DNA of 64,000 nt from Mucilaginibacter terrae (GCF_031951985.1 NZ_JAVLVU010000001.1:4526001-4590000); one strand, 5' to 3'. Counted from the stretch's first letter, positions 44,088 to 52,962 are shown. Notes: generated from the sequence alone by a model not told the origin. Translations and numbers: made by a program.

Positions 44088-45338
44088 TTATCCCAACATC
44101 AATGTATCATCGTCATCGGTAAGGCTCAATTGTATGTTCTCGCTACCGGCAATACCCTCAATGGAGCCCTGTATGTGTACCGCGCTTAATAATACTTTTT
44201 CCAGTTGCTTTTCGCGCACCTTCCATAGTTTTTCCATGGCTTCGCGCTCACGCTGAATAGACAGGCGCATACTGCCAAAACCCTCGCGCAGGGCTTTCCA
44301 TTGCTCGTTAAATTCGCTGCTGGTGAGGTAATCGTACAGCAGGTGCATTTTATCGCCTTTACCCTCCTGTGCCTTTATAATGGCCGAAGTTTTCATTACG
44401 CCCTGGCGTAACACGTACGATACCGCCTTTACCTCGCTGAACGAACATATCCAAACGCCGTCTTTCTCGCCAAAGCATTCCATATCCTTAGGGTAGCATT
44501 GGGTAACAATAACGGCAATATCGGCACCCATGGCGCGCATATCTTTTTTTAGCTTCTCTATCCAGTCGCCGCCAAACTCTTTGGTGCGTTTGCTTTCATA
44601 GATGATTTTGCCGCATTCCTGCCCAAACTGGTTGCGCACGGTTTGTATACAATCGGCCCCGCGTATACCTTTGCCCACCTCGCTCACCATATCAAACGGA
44701 AAGTAACTGCGTAGCTGTTCTTCCAGCATCAGCTCCTGCACTTCGCCCTGCAACTGCATCGAGCCTTGCTCGGCTTTGCGCTTCATTTCTTCGGCCAGCT
44801 TTTTTTGGTCGTCCAGTTGCTTTTCCAATTCTTTTACCTTAAACTGGTATTCGTTATCGCGCAGGGAGAATTTTTCGGCTTCCTGCTTGCGTATCTGCTC
44901 GGCCAGGGCTTCTCGCTGTTCCTGTAATTTACGCTCGGTCACCAGTTCCAGTTCTTCTTCGCGCTGTTTTAAGCCTTGCTCTTTTTGTAAAAATTCCAGC
45001 TCTTTTTGGCGCGATGCACGCAGCTTTTCGTCCTGCTCCTTCAGGGAGTTTTCGAGCATGTGCATTTGGTTTTCCATATCGGCCTGAATGGTACGGCGAA
45101 GCGTTTGCTCCATATCCTGTTGCAATTCGCGCTTTTCTTCTACCAAACGTTGCTCAAACTGCTGTTGCTGCTGGCGCTGCTTAATGGCGTACTCCTCATC
45201 CTTTTTCTTATACTCATCTTCCTTTTGCTGGGTATACTGCTGCATTTTGTTACGAAGCTGCTTTTTATACTCCTCGGTCATTACCTCCTCAATTGGAAAG
45301 CTGTGACTGCAATTAGGACATTTTACTTCTGTGGCCAT
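44088..45338 (-). CDS. DUF2130 protein with zinc ribbon and long coiled coil
   Basis: 416-residue protein. VKCPNCSHSFPIEEV is an N-terminal zinc-ribbon half with one CxxC pair; residues about 20-205 form a continuous charged coiled coil very rich in Gln, Glu, Lys and Arg; DUF2130 follows from about 210 (YFPFDMVSEVGKGIRGADCI, IIYESKRTKEFGGDWIEKLK, IAVIVTQCYPKDM). The Asp/Glu-x-Lys pattern (ADC ... YESKR) resembles a PD-(D/E)xK nuclease core, as has been proposed for the family. Biological role unknown. Flanked on both sides by family I elements. Confidence 0.88.
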   Translation of the reverse strand: MATEVKCPNCSHSFPIEEVMTEEYKKQLRNKMQQYTQQKEDEYKKKDEEYAIKQRQQQQQFEQRLVEEKRELQQDMEQTLRRTIQADMENQMHMLENSLKEQDEKLRASRQKELEFLQKEQGLKQREEELELVTERKLQEQREALAEQIRKQEAEKFSLRDNEYQFKVKELEKQLDDQKKLAEEMKRKAEQGSMQLQGEVQELMLEEQLRSYFPFDMVSEVGKGIRGADCIQTVRNQFGQECGKIIYESKRTKEFGGDWIEKLKKDMRAMGADIAVIVTQCYPKDMECFGEKDGVWICSFSEVKAVSYVLRQGVMKTSAIIKAQEGKGDKMHLLYDYLTSSEFNEQWKALREGFGSMRLSIQREREAMEKLWKVREKQLEKVLLSAVHIQGSIEGIAGSENIQLSLTDDDDTLMLG

Positions 45339-45436
45339 ACCTTTTAATTACAGCATAAAGGTAACGGTAATTTTGCTAATTTTTTAAGCAAAGGTTTAAA
45401 GAGTGGAGGTGCTGGCTTTTAGGGGGGATGGTGCGA

Positions 45437-45553
45437 TTCCCCTCTTGAGAGGGGTGGAGGGGTGTGTCATGTTATAGGATAGGTTTTTTCATGCAAGCGT
45501 ACTGACACACCCCTGCCTCGCGCAATCCAACCCGCCCCCTCTCAAGAGGGGAA
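45437..45553. repeat. Inverted-repeat element (family I), non-coding copy 4
   Basis: 117 bp from TTCCCCTCTTGAGAGGGG to CCCCTCTCAAGAGGGGAA with GGAGGGGTGTGTCATG and TGACACACCCCTGCC inner arms. The central word CATGCAAGCGTA resembles CTTGCAAGCGTA of the copy at 28963. Confidence 0.85.
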
Positions 45554-45634
45554 TTTTGAAACTTCAATCCTTTTTTCAAATTATTTGTAATTTCATCATC
45601 AACAAAGCATCTAACTAACAAACACTAAAACACC

Positions 45635-46420
45635 ATGCAAAACCACGAAATTGACTACCGCATTTTTGGCGAAGAAATGCAATACGTAGAAGTTGAGCTC
45701 GACCCGAGCGAAACCGCCATTGCCGAATCGGGCGCGTTTATGATGATGGACGAAGGCATACAAATGCAAACCATTTTTGGCGATGGCAGCCAGCAGCAAG
45801 GTGGCGGCTTAATGGGCAAACTGTTTAGTGCCGGTAAACGCTTACTGGTTGGCGAAAGTTTGTTCATGACCGCGTTTACCAACATCGGGCATGGTAAAAA
45901 ACGCGTGAGCTTTGCATCTCCTTATCCGGGTAAAATTATCCCTTTAAATTTATCGCAATTAGGCGGATCGGTTATTTGCCAAAAGGATGCCTTTTTATGC
46001 GCGGCCAAGGGAGTAGCTATCAATATCGAGTTTCAGCGTAAACTGGGCACCGGCTTGTTTGGCGGCGAGGGTTTTATTATGGAACGTTTGCAAGGCGATG
46101 GTATGGCCTTTATGCATGCAGGCGGCCACGTGTTTGAACGCACTTTGCAACCCGGCGAACTCATTAAAATTGATACCGGTTGTTTGGTAGGCTACACCAG
46201 CGGCGTAAATTTTGATATTGAATTTATTGGCGGTATACGCAACAAAATATTTGGTGGTGAGGGTATATTTTTTGCAACCCTGCGTGGCCCGGGTAAAGTG
46301 TGGATACAAACCCTGCCGGTTAGCCGTTTGGCCAGCCGTATACTCAGTTATGGCGTTGGTGCACGTAAAGAGGAGGGCAGTATTTTAGGAGGATTGGGTA
46401 ATTTGCTTGATGGGGATTAA
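45635..46420 (+). CDS. AIM24/TIGR00266-family protein
   Basis: 261-residue cytoplasmic protein of the AIM24 family, built from three similar beta-helix-like repeats. Recognised by YVEVELDPSETAIAESGAFM, MTAFTNIGHGKKRVSFASPY, PGKIIPLNLSQLGGSVICQK and the GGEGFIMERLQGDGMAFMHA core. Bacterial members have no established function; the yeast namesake is mitochondrial. It stands alone, with a family I element upstream and a family H inverted repeat downstream. Confidence 0.9.
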   Translation: MQNHEIDYRIFGEEMQYVEVELDPSETAIAESGAFMMMDEGIQMQTIFGDGSQQQGGGLMGKLFSAGKRLLVGESLFMTAFTNIGHGKKRVSFASPYPGKIIPLNLSQLGGSVICQKDAFLCAAKGVAINIEFQRKLGTGLFGGEGFIMERLQGDGMAFMHAGGHVFERTLQPGELIKIDTGCLVGYTSGVNFDIEFIGGIRNKIFGGEGIFFATLRGPGKVWIQTLPVSRLASRILSYGVGARKEEGSILGGLGNLLDGD

Positions 46421-46428
46421 TGTTTTAA

Positions 46429-46504
46429 GTTCATAGTTGATGGTTCATAGTTCATAGCCGGAATTTGGCAGCTACCATGAACCATCATCTATGAACCATG
46501 AACT
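46429..46504. repeat. Family H inverted repeat (GTTCATAG words) between convergent genes
   Basis: Left arm GTTCATAGTTGATGGTTCAT; right arm ACCATCATCTATGAACCATG then AAC. The words are also found near 52300-52345. It separates the AIM24 gene from the anti-sigma gene and could act as a bidirectional terminator. Confidence 0.65.
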
Positions 46505-46506
46505 AA

Positions 46507-47010
46507 CTATCTTCCCTTCAATTGTCGTATCTCTAACCGCAGTTCTTCTATGCTCTGTTTTATCTGGCGGTTTTCGAGGTAATAGTATATGGCAAAACCC
46601 AAAAATATTTTCCCTAACAAAAATACAGCGCCAAATATCCAACGCCATATTTTGTGTATGCGCATGTGGCTGGATGCACCTTCAACCTCAATATAGTCAG
46701 AGCCTTTTTTTGCTCTGCCATTTCCACTATAATTTTCATCCTGGCCGGGTGTATCGGGCAAATGCCGCGCGGTAACGGTCAAACCGTTTATTTCACTTTC
46801 AATCCGATCCCATATTTGTGGTGGCGGCGGTACGGCCATACGTTGTGCCAACTGCTCCAAATCACTTTCAATCTCACTTAAAGCTTCTTTTACAGCCGGA
46901 AACTGCTGTTTCATTTCCAGTACTTTACGCTCCTCAGCATCAGAGGTGGCACCGGTAATAAACGCTTCGAGGATGCCGCTTTCAATAAAATCGTGTACCC
47001 TCTTATCCAT
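46507..47010 (-). CDS. Membrane anti-sigma factor-like protein
   Basis: 167-residue single-pass protein. A cytoplasmic N-terminal part (IESGILEAFITGATSDAEER, then AVKEALSEIESDLEQLAQ) resembles the anti-sigma domain of RskA-like proteins, followed by a low-complexity linker, a transmembrane helix at about 121-145 (WIFGAVFLLGKIFLGFAIYY) and a short coiled coil outside. It overlaps the sigma-factor gene upstream by 8 nt, the usual layout of an ECF sigma and its regulator. Shorter than typical RskA-type proteins (about 250) and lacking a periplasmic domain. Confidence 0.8.
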   Translation of the reverse strand: MDKRVHDFIESGILEAFITGATSDAEERKVLEMKQQFPAVKEALSEIESDLEQLAQRMAVPPPPQIWDRIESEINGLTVTARHLPDTPGQDENYSGNGRAKKGSDYIEVEGASSHMRIHKIWRWIFGAVFLLGKIFLGFAIYYYLENRQIKQSIEELRLEIRQLKGR

Positions 47011-47467
47011 TTTTAATCATTGTAAAAGCTTCTTTTAATAGTCTTTTCACGTCGGTATCGGCTATATTCAATTCCTGCGCAAGGGTTGAAGTTGATTTTT
47101 GATAATAATAAACACCGCAAAACACAATTTGTTGCTCAATAGTTAAATTGCTCACAAAGCCGTCAAACTTTATGCGTTCGCTCGACATTATATCTTTGTT
47201 AGTATTGCGCACACGCACTCCACGTAGTTTGCTTTGGGCCAGTTTTCGTAAATTTTTCCATCTCAGGGTATCTGGCCCGTCAAAATCTTCCAGGTGTTTG
47301 GGTACTTCTTTAAAAATATCAACCAAATATTGCTCGGCAATATCCTTGTCCTTCACCAATTCAATTAAATATCCCAATAACCAGCTACTGTAACGGTAAT
47401 ACAGCGCCCTTGTTATTAAAACCTCATTGTTACTCAGGTTCCGGGTTTGTTCAATATTTAAACTCAC
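47003..47467 (-). CDS. Divergent ECF-type RNA polymerase sigma factor
   Basis: 154-residue protein with sigma region 2-like helices (LITRALYYRYSSWLLGYLIE, then KDIAEQYLVDIFKEVPKHL) and a region 4-like C-terminus (LTIEQQIVFCGVYYYQKSTS, then LAQELNIADTDVKRLLKEA). The linker is short and the match to the consensus weak, so recognition rests largely on its gene partner and the helix-turn-helix. It probably responds to envelope signals through the membrane anti-sigma factor encoded next to it. Divergent from the SPFH gene. Confidence 0.75.
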   Translation of the reverse strand: MSLNIEQTRNLSNNEVLITRALYYRYSSWLLGYLIELVKDKDIAEQYLVDIFKEVPKHLEDFDGPDTLRWKNLRKLAQSKLRGVRVRNTNKDIMSSERIKFDGFVSNLTIEQQIVFCGVYYYQKSTSTLAQELNIADTDVKRLLKEAFTMIKNG

Positions 47468-47702
47468 ACTAATTAGGGGGTAATTAATTTATAAAATTAA
47501 TATAAAAAAGATACTTACATCGTATGTTATTGTATTTTTTTCAAATCTTTTAACAAAGTCAAATTTGTGTAACATTGGGTGTAAATCTCAATCTTATATA
47601 TGCTTACACGCCGAGGTTTTTCATGATGCCTGTAAGCTTCGTCCCCGAGCCCGCACCTTAAGGGCCCCTTCAAAAACAATCAAAAATTTATTTATTACGA
47701 AA
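47468..47702. other. Gap with a potentially structured leader before the SPFH gene
   Basis: 235 bp between the divergent sigma and SPFH genes. GCTTACA (about 47600) and TGTAAGC (about 47631) can pair around a 24-nt loop, and CCTTAAGG with GGGCCCC follow near 47656. No known riboswitch was recognised, and no clear -7 box in either direction. Confidence 0.35.
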
Positions 47703-49568
47703 ATGGAAAATTTATTCCTTTCTATGTGGTGGGTGCTGCCCGTTATTGCAGCCCTTGTTATGTACAAATTTGTACTTCAGGTATTTTTTGGGATGATCAT
47801 AGTACCCGATAACCGGATTGGGTTGGTGGTTAAAAAATTTGCCCTCTTTGGTGCTGATCAGCGCCTGCCCGATGGCCGCATTATTGCCACCCGCGGCGAA
47901 GCTGGTATGCAAGCCAAGCCACTTGCCCCCGGTTTGTACTGGCGCTTATGGCCGTGGCAGTACAGCATTACCATGGAGCCCTTTACCATTATTGAGCAGG
48001 ATAAGCTGGGACTGGTAAAGGCCAAAGACGGCGCACCGCTTGATACCGGCCGTGTGCTTGGCCGCCCGGTGGAGTGCGACAAGTTTCAGGATGCGCAAAC
48101 GTTTTTAGATACCGGTGGACAAAAAGGTCCGCAGGCTGCATTTTTAACGCCGGGCAGTTACCGTATTAACACCTTTTTGTTTGAGATAGAAAAAGTGCCT
48201 ATTACCCAGGTACACGAAAACAAGGTGGGCATTATTACCACTTTAGACGGAGAGCCTTTGGAAAAAGGCGAAATAGCAGGCGGTTCGGTTAATGGTCACC
48301 GCAACTTTCAGGACCCCATGGCCTTTATACATGCCGGCGGCAAAAAAGGCTTGCAGGAAGATGTAATACTGGCCGGTACTTACTACCTCAACCCCTGGTT
48401 TGCTATTTTAGAACAGGTGGAGATGATGCATATTCCCATTGGCTACGTGGGCGTGGTAAACTCCTTTGTTGGCCCCGAAGGTAAAGACACCAGCGGCGAT
48501 AACTTTAAACATGGCAACATAGTGCACAAGGGCCAAAAAGGTGTGTGGGAAGATCCACTCGACCCTGGTAAGCACCCGGTAAATATTTATACCCACAGTG
48601 TGGAAGTAGTGCCAACTACCAATACCGTACTCAACTGGGCTAACAGCCGCAGTGAGGCGCATGAACTGGATAAGAACCTAAGCACCATTAACGTGCGCTC
48701 TTTCGATGGCTTTACGTTTAACCTGGATGTATCGCAGATCATCCATATACCGCGCAACGAAGCCCCAAAGGTGATAGCCCGTTTTGGTAAAATGAAAAAC
48801 CTCATATCGCAGGTACTGGAGCCTACCATTGCCAACTATTTCCGCAACGCGGCGCAAAAGAGTGATGTGATAGGCTTTTTAACCAACCGTTCGCAACGTC
48901 AGGACGATGCCAAGGGCCACATTAGCCAGGTGCTGGCTGATTACAACGTGGTGGGTGTGGACACCCTTATAGGCGACATAAAGCCGCCCGAAGCCCTCAT
49001 GAAAACCATGACCGACCGTAAACTGGCCGAAGAGGAACGCCATACCTACGAGGTGCAGCGCAGCGCCCAATTGGAACGTAAGGAGTTTGAAAGCGCCAAA
49101 GCCGGTGCCGACATGCAGCCCGAGGTGGTAAAATCAACCCGCCAGGTGGAAATCAACACCCAGATGGCCGCCGCCAAGGTTGCAGGCGCCAAAGGTGATG
49201 CCGAATCGCGCGTGATAAATGCCAAGGCCGATGCCGAGAACCGCACCATTAACGCCCGCGCCGATGCTGAAGCTAAAACCATCATAGCCAAAGCCGATGC
49301 CAGCGCCACCGAATTGAACGGTGCTGCCGATGCCGGCAAAATTAAAGCAATAGGTTTGGCCGAAGCCGAGGTAACCAAGCAAAAAACCGAAGCCATGGGT
49401 ACCGAGCAGTACGCCATAGTGCGCGTAGCCGAGGCATTAGCCAGCAACGGTGTTAAACTTGTTCCTGAAATATTGGTGAACGGCAAAGACGGTGGTAATG
49501 GCGGTATGATTGATGCTTTAATAGGTAGCGAAATGCTGAAGAAGTTGCAGAAAGAGAATGAAGGATAG
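47703..49568 (+). CDS. SPFH/band-7 (flotillin-like) membrane protein
   Basis: 621-residue protein with one N-terminal membrane segment (MWWVLPVIAALVMYKFVLQV), several prohibitin-like modules with the recurring text NKVGIITTLDGEPLEKGEIA and RIGLVVKKFA, and an SPFH core (NVRSFDGFTFNLDVSQIIHI). From about residue 455 a long Ala/Glu/Lys helix contains near-repeats (INAKADAENRT, INARADAEAKT, IAKADASATE), the flotillin-style coiled coil that drives oligomerisation. Likely forms membrane scaffolds. The ATG at 47703 was chosen because the 46 codons upstream translate leader sequence. Much longer than E. coli QmcA, closer to YqiK-type proteins. Confidence 0.88.
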   Translation: MENLFLSMWWVLPVIAALVMYKFVLQVFFGMIIVPDNRIGLVVKKFALFGADQRLPDGRIIATRGEAGMQAKPLAPGLYWRLWPWQYSITMEPFTIIEQDKLGLVKAKDGAPLDTGRVLGRPVECDKFQDAQTFLDTGGQKGPQAAFLTPGSYRINTFLFEIEKVPITQVHENKVGIITTLDGEPLEKGEIAGGSVNGHRNFQDPMAFIHAGGKKGLQEDVILAGTYYLNPWFAILEQVEMMHIPIGYVGVVNSFVGPEGKDTSGDNFKHGNIVHKGQKGVWEDPLDPGKHPVNIYTHSVEVVPTTNTVLNWANSRSEAHELDKNLSTINVRSFDGFTFNLDVSQIIHIPRNEAPKVIARFGKMKNLISQVLEPTIANYFRNAAQKSDVIGFLTNRSQRQDDAKGHISQVLADYNVVGVDTLIGDIKPPEALMKTMTDRKLAEEERHTYEVQRSAQLERKEFESAKAGADMQPEVVKSTRQVEINTQMAAAKVAGAKGDAESRVINAKADAENRTINARADAEAKTIIAKADASATELNGAADAGKIKAIGLAEAEVTKQKTEAMGTEQYAIVRVAEALASNGVKLVPEILVNGKDGGNGGMIDALIGSEMLKKLQKENEG

Positions 49569-50214
49569 TTAGGCGTTTTAAAGGTTAGCGGTTGGTGACG
49601 AGGCCAGCCGCTATTAAAGGAAAAGCCTTCTAACTTGTCGCTTCGGTAGCGCTCATTGCCGCGCAGGCTATTTCTTTTGTCATAGCCACAAAAGAAACAA
49701 AAAGGCCTATCCACAACAATCCCTTCCACCCCACAGGCCAGCTCCCGGCCGGGTGTTGTGGCGGGCCACCGCTCTTTTAAACAGTACAGATGCCTGAAGT
49801 TGCAAAGCAAGTTCAGGCATTTGTGTTTAGCTTTTTACCGTTAGCCCTTCGCCCTTAACCTTTCACCTTTGGCCTCACAGTTCCCTTTTTTCCGTCGCCT
49901 CCCAGCTTCGGGGCGAAAGCGGGGCAGCACATGGTGGCTTGTGCGGTAGAAAAGGGCTTTTTGGATTTTGCTGAAGCGCGGGGTAAGCGGGAACGAAGTT
50001 GGGCAAAAGCTAAGCAGCCCGTGGTGCTGCCCGGCTTTGCAGGGATGGCCTTGTGCGGCAAACGAAGCATAGGGAGGTGACTTGATTTTGGTTCTTTCAT
50101 CAAGGAAAGAACAAAGAGCCTCCGCGGCTCAGAAGCGGTAGAAAGGCGATTTGTTAACGAATCTGTTAGAGATTGCCACGCTATCGCTCGCAATGACACA
50201 TTTATTATTATTAC
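49569..50214. repeat. Gene-free block of stacked palindromes
   Basis: 646 bp without a gene. Clear stems: TTTCTTTTGT/ACAAAAGAAA (49671-49697), CCACAACA/TGTTGTGG (49711-49761), ATGCCTGAA/TTCAGGCAT (49790-49820, terminator-like with T-rich end) and GTTCTTTC/GAAAGAAC (50091-50112). Family C words occur near 49843-49872. The stretch 49900-50080 is GC-rich and unlike the surroundings, possibly the decayed body of a larger repeat. A CTCGCAATGACA word ends the block. Confidence 0.65.
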
Positions 50215-50775
50215 CTACTTCATCACCCCTTTAACCACATACCTATTACTACCCAACAACTTCACCTCCTGTAATTTATCGATCAGATAAACCGAATCGG
50301 GGTAGTAAACCAAGTGTTCGGTAGTTTGGTAAAGCAGGTTTTTAGTAAAGTTTTCGATGTGGATTTTTTTGACCGCTTTGTCGTTTTGTTGTATTACCAT
50401 ACGGCGGGTTACCAGGTCGGGCATCAACGCGGTGTACACTACCGAATCGGCTTCCTGTTTAACGGAATAGCCATCGCGCCAGGCGGGTTTGTTAATGTCG
50501 GATGCGGAGAAGGCGCTTAGCTCTTGTCCCCAGTTGGTTATGGTAACCGGTTTGGTTTGGGCAACGTCGTTGTTGTGCGCAACAGTTTTAGTAACCGTAA
50601 TATGTGCGCGGTTTAAGCGTGCCGAATCGGCATTAATAAAACCTTTAAGGTCGAAGAATCGCTTATCGCCTGCGCTTTCATGCACATCCGGTCGGCACGA
50701 GGCCAGCGCAGATATGCATAATAAAGCACTGCAAAGCAGTTTATAATTTCTAATCAATTGTTTACACCAATACAT
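50215..50775 (-). CDS. Hypothetical lipoprotein downstream of gpmI
   Basis: 186-residue predicted lipoprotein. The signal region runs to a lipobox ending ALASC (Cys27) followed by RPDVHES. The body (FFDLKGFINADSARLNRAHI, WGQELSAFSASDINKPAWRD, MVIQQNDKAVKKIHIENFTK) shows no family that could be named. The start overlaps the gpmI stop by 14 nt, so the two are translated from one message; the functional link is unclear. Confidence 0.8.
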   Translation of the reverse strand: MYWCKQLIRNYKLLCSALLCISALASCRPDVHESAGDKRFFDLKGFINADSARLNRAHITVTKTVAHNNDVAQTKPVTITNWGQELSAFSASDINKPAWRDGYSVKQEADSVVYTALMPDLVTRRMVIQQNDKAVKKIHIENFTKNLLYQTTEHLVYYPDSVYLIDKLQEVKLLGSNRYVVKGVMK

Positions 50776-52282
50776 TGCCGGTCATGGCCTCGGGTATAGC
50801 AACACCCAGCATCTTTAAAACGGTTGGGGCAATATCGCCCAGTTTACCGTCGGCTATTTGTTTATAGTCGTTATCTATTAAAATACAAGGCACCAGGTTA
50901 GTGGTGTGAGCAGTATTTGGCGAGCCGTCGTCGTTTATCATGTAATCGGCGTTACCGTGGTCGGCAATGATGATGAACGAATAGCCGTTTCGGGTGCCGG
51001 TTTCAACCAGTGTTTTTACGCAGCTGTCAACGGTTTCGGCGGCTTTAACTACGGCTTCAAAAACGCCGGTGTGGCCAACCATATCGGTATTAGCAAAGTT
51101 AAGGCATATAAAATCGGCCCAGCCACTTTGCAGTTCAGGTAAAATAGCATCGCGTATACCCTCGGCGCTCATTTCGGGTTGCAAATCATAAGTAGCCACC
51201 TTAGGCGATGGGATCATAATGCGCTTCTCATTTTCAAACTCGCGCTCACGACCTCCCGAAAAGAAGAAAGTAACGTGTGGATATTTCTCGGTTTCGGCAA
51301 TACGGATCTGGTTTTTACCGGCATCCTGCAATACCTCACCCAGGGTTTGGGTTAAATCATCCTTGGTGAAAATTACGTTCACGTTTTTAAACGTTTCGTC
51401 GTAAGTGGTCATGGTAACATAGTGCAGGTTGAGTGCATGCATGTTTTGCTCCGGGAAATCCTTTTGGCTCAAAGCCTGTGTAATTTCGCGGCCACGATCG
51501 GTACGGAAGTTAAAGCAGATCACCACGTCGCCGTCTTTTATCTGGGCAACAGGTTTACCTTCGCCGTCAACCATCACGATGGGTTTCACAAACTCATCGG
51601 TAACACCATCTCTGTACGATTCTTTAATAGCGTCTACCAGGTTAGTGGCAGGCGTGCCAGTAGCATTTACCATCAGGTCGTAAGCCAGTTTAACGCGTTC
51701 CCAACGGTTATCGCGGTCCATAGCATAATAACGACCAATGGCTGATGCCAGTTTAACCGGTTGCTCGGCTATCGACAGTTCGAAATCAGTTATATACCCA
51801 ATGCCCGAATTAGGGTCGGTATCACGGCCATCTAAAAAGGCGTGTACATATACTTTTTGCAAGCCAAATTTAGTTGCTGCATCGCAAAGGCCTTTTACGT
51901 GGCGGGTATGTGCGTGTACGCCTCCATCAGACAGTAAGCCTATAAAGTGTACATCTTTATTGTTTTGTTTGGCATACTCAAAAGCATTAACTACTACGCT
52001 GTTAACTGAAAACTCCTGGTCTTCGCAAGCTTTGTGTATGCGGCCCAGCTCCTGGTAAACCACGCGGCCTGCGCCCAGGTTCATGTGACCCACTTCCGAG
52101 TTGCCCATCTGCCCATCGGGCAAACCCACATCCATACCCGAAGTAACGAGTTTGGCGTTAGGATACTTTTGCAGCATCTCATCAAAAAACGGCGTATTGG
52201 CCATATAAATGGCGTTCGATTGATCGTGACGGCCGTAACCCCAGCCATCAAGAATTAGTAAGGCTACTTTTTTGTTTTCCAC
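50762..52282 (-). CDS. gpmI: 2,3-bisphosphoglycerate-independent phosphoglycerate mutase
   Basis: Glycolytic enzyme interconverting 3- and 2-phosphoglycerate using two manganese ions and a phosphoserine intermediate. LLILDGWGYG supplies a metal-binding Asp, the catalytic serine is Ser62 in GQMGNSEVGHMNLGAGRV, and FIIIADHGNADYMI near the end carries the remaining metal ligands. Length 506 is normal. The start is GTG at 52282, exactly 4 nt after a perfect minus-strand -7 box (TATATTTG, 52294-52287). Confidence 0.96.
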   Translation of the reverse strand: MENKKVALLILDGWGYGRHDQSNAIYMANTPFFDEMLQKYPNAKLVTSGMDVGLPDGQMGNSEVGHMNLGAGRVVYQELGRIHKACEDQEFSVNSVVVNAFEYAKQNNKDVHFIGLLSDGGVHAHTRHVKGLCDAATKFGLQKVYVHAFLDGRDTDPNSGIGYITDFELSIAEQPVKLASAIGRYYAMDRDNRWERVKLAYDLMVNATGTPATNLVDAIKESYRDGVTDEFVKPIVMVDGEGKPVAQIKDGDVVICFNFRTDRGREITQALSQKDFPEQNMHALNLHYVTMTTYDETFKNVNVIFTKDDLTQTLGEVLQDAGKNQIRIAETEKYPHVTFFFSGGREREFENEKRIMIPSPKVATYDLQPEMSAEGIRDAILPELQSGWADFICLNFANTDMVGHTGVFEAVVKAAETVDSCVKTLVETGTRNGYSFIIIADHGNADYMINDDGSPNTAHTTNLVPCILIDNDYKQIADGKLGDIAPTVLKMLGVAIPEAMTGNVLV

Positions 52283-52286
52283 GTTG

Positions 52287-52294
52287 CAAATATA
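52287..52294 (-). promoter_or_regulatory. gpmI -7 box, 4 nt from the GTG start
   Basis: TATATTTG on the minus strand, then CAAC, then the GTG start codon. Suggests a leaderless message. Confidence 0.5.
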
Positions 52295-52299
52295 GGTTT

Positions 52300-52442
52300 T
52301 GTGTTCATTAGTTCATCAGTTCAGTGGTTCATTGGTGTAAAGTTTACAATAACTTAAATGTTGTCTTGAACCGCAATTTGAAGAATTTATTGAATTGACA
52401 GAAATCTTTGCTTTAACAAACAGTTGTAGAATTTGCTGAATA
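52300..52442. repeat. Family H words and family F copy upstream of a small membrane-protein gene
   Basis: 52300-52345 holds TTCATTAGTTCATCAGTTCA words. 52365-52442 is a family F copy beginning GAACCGCAATTTGAAGAATT, whose inverse lies at 52963-53010 on the other side of the gene. Confidence 0.65.
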
Positions 52443-52482
52443 CTATAATTGTTTGCAAATTGTAGATAGTTTACAACTCACC

Positions 52483-52914
52483 ATGAAGCGCATTACCTGG
52501 CCAGCCTTACTGCAATACATATTGCCGCTAACCTTAACGCTGTTTATGCAGGTAACTGTTAGATGGGTTGTTACTGAAACCGATGGAGGCTACGACAGGT
52601 TATGGGGATTTCCCTTTGGATTCATCTCTGGTAATTTAGGTTGTACCGGGTGTTATGAGATTTATATTACAGCTATGTTCTGCGACTTGCTACTTAAATT
52701 TACAGTGGCGCTAATCCTATTCAACCTCATTGAAAGATCAGGATTAAAACTTAAAACGCATTGGCTTGGAATTATAATAGGATGCCTGGTGATGTCTTTT
52801 TGGGTATTTATGTTTTGCTTATTAACTTTTGATAGCCATTTTAAATGGGTGAATGAAATAAACTACAAGGTGGTTAGCTGGAATTTTTGTTGGGGGTTAC
52901 ATAGTGGATGGTAA
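52483..52914 (+). CDS. Hypothetical membrane protein
   Basis: 143-residue protein with probably three to four membrane helices (ALLQYILPLTLTLFMQVTV, AMFCDLLLKFTVALILFNLI, WLGIIIGCLVMSFWVFMFCL) and a Gly/Cys-rich loop FGFISGNLGCTGCYE. No family recognised. The ATG at 52483 begins a basic amino end (MKRITW). The gene is bracketed by inverted family F repeats 40-120 bp away on either side and looks more AT-rich than its housekeeping neighbours, so it may be a recent arrival. Confidence 0.65.
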   Translation: MKRITWPALLQYILPLTLTLFMQVTVRWVVTETDGGYDRLWGFPFGFISGNLGCTGCYEIYITAMFCDLLLKFTVALILFNLIERSGLKLKTHWLGIIIGCLVMSFWVFMFCLLTFDSHFKWVNEINYKVVSWNFCWGLHSGW

Positions 52915-52962
52915 GTAAAACCTGATCAAGCAGTCCATCATACTCACAACCGTGTTAGGGAT

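Noticed and set aside
45006-45347. Leu/Phe-rich reading frames on the plus strand opposite the DUF2130 coiled coil
   Set aside because: They are antisense shadows of Gln/Glu/Lys-rich codons and have no independent support.
47565-47702. 46-codon extension of the SPFH protein
   Set aside because: The peptide is Cys/Arg-rich with no membrane or signal character, and the ATG at 47703 directly precedes the hydrophobic anchor; more likely leader RNA.
49046-49810. 254-codon reading frame antisense to the SPFH gene
   Set aside because: It arises from the Ala-rich repeats of the SPFH tail read backwards and has low-complexity Ser/Ala composition with no start signals.
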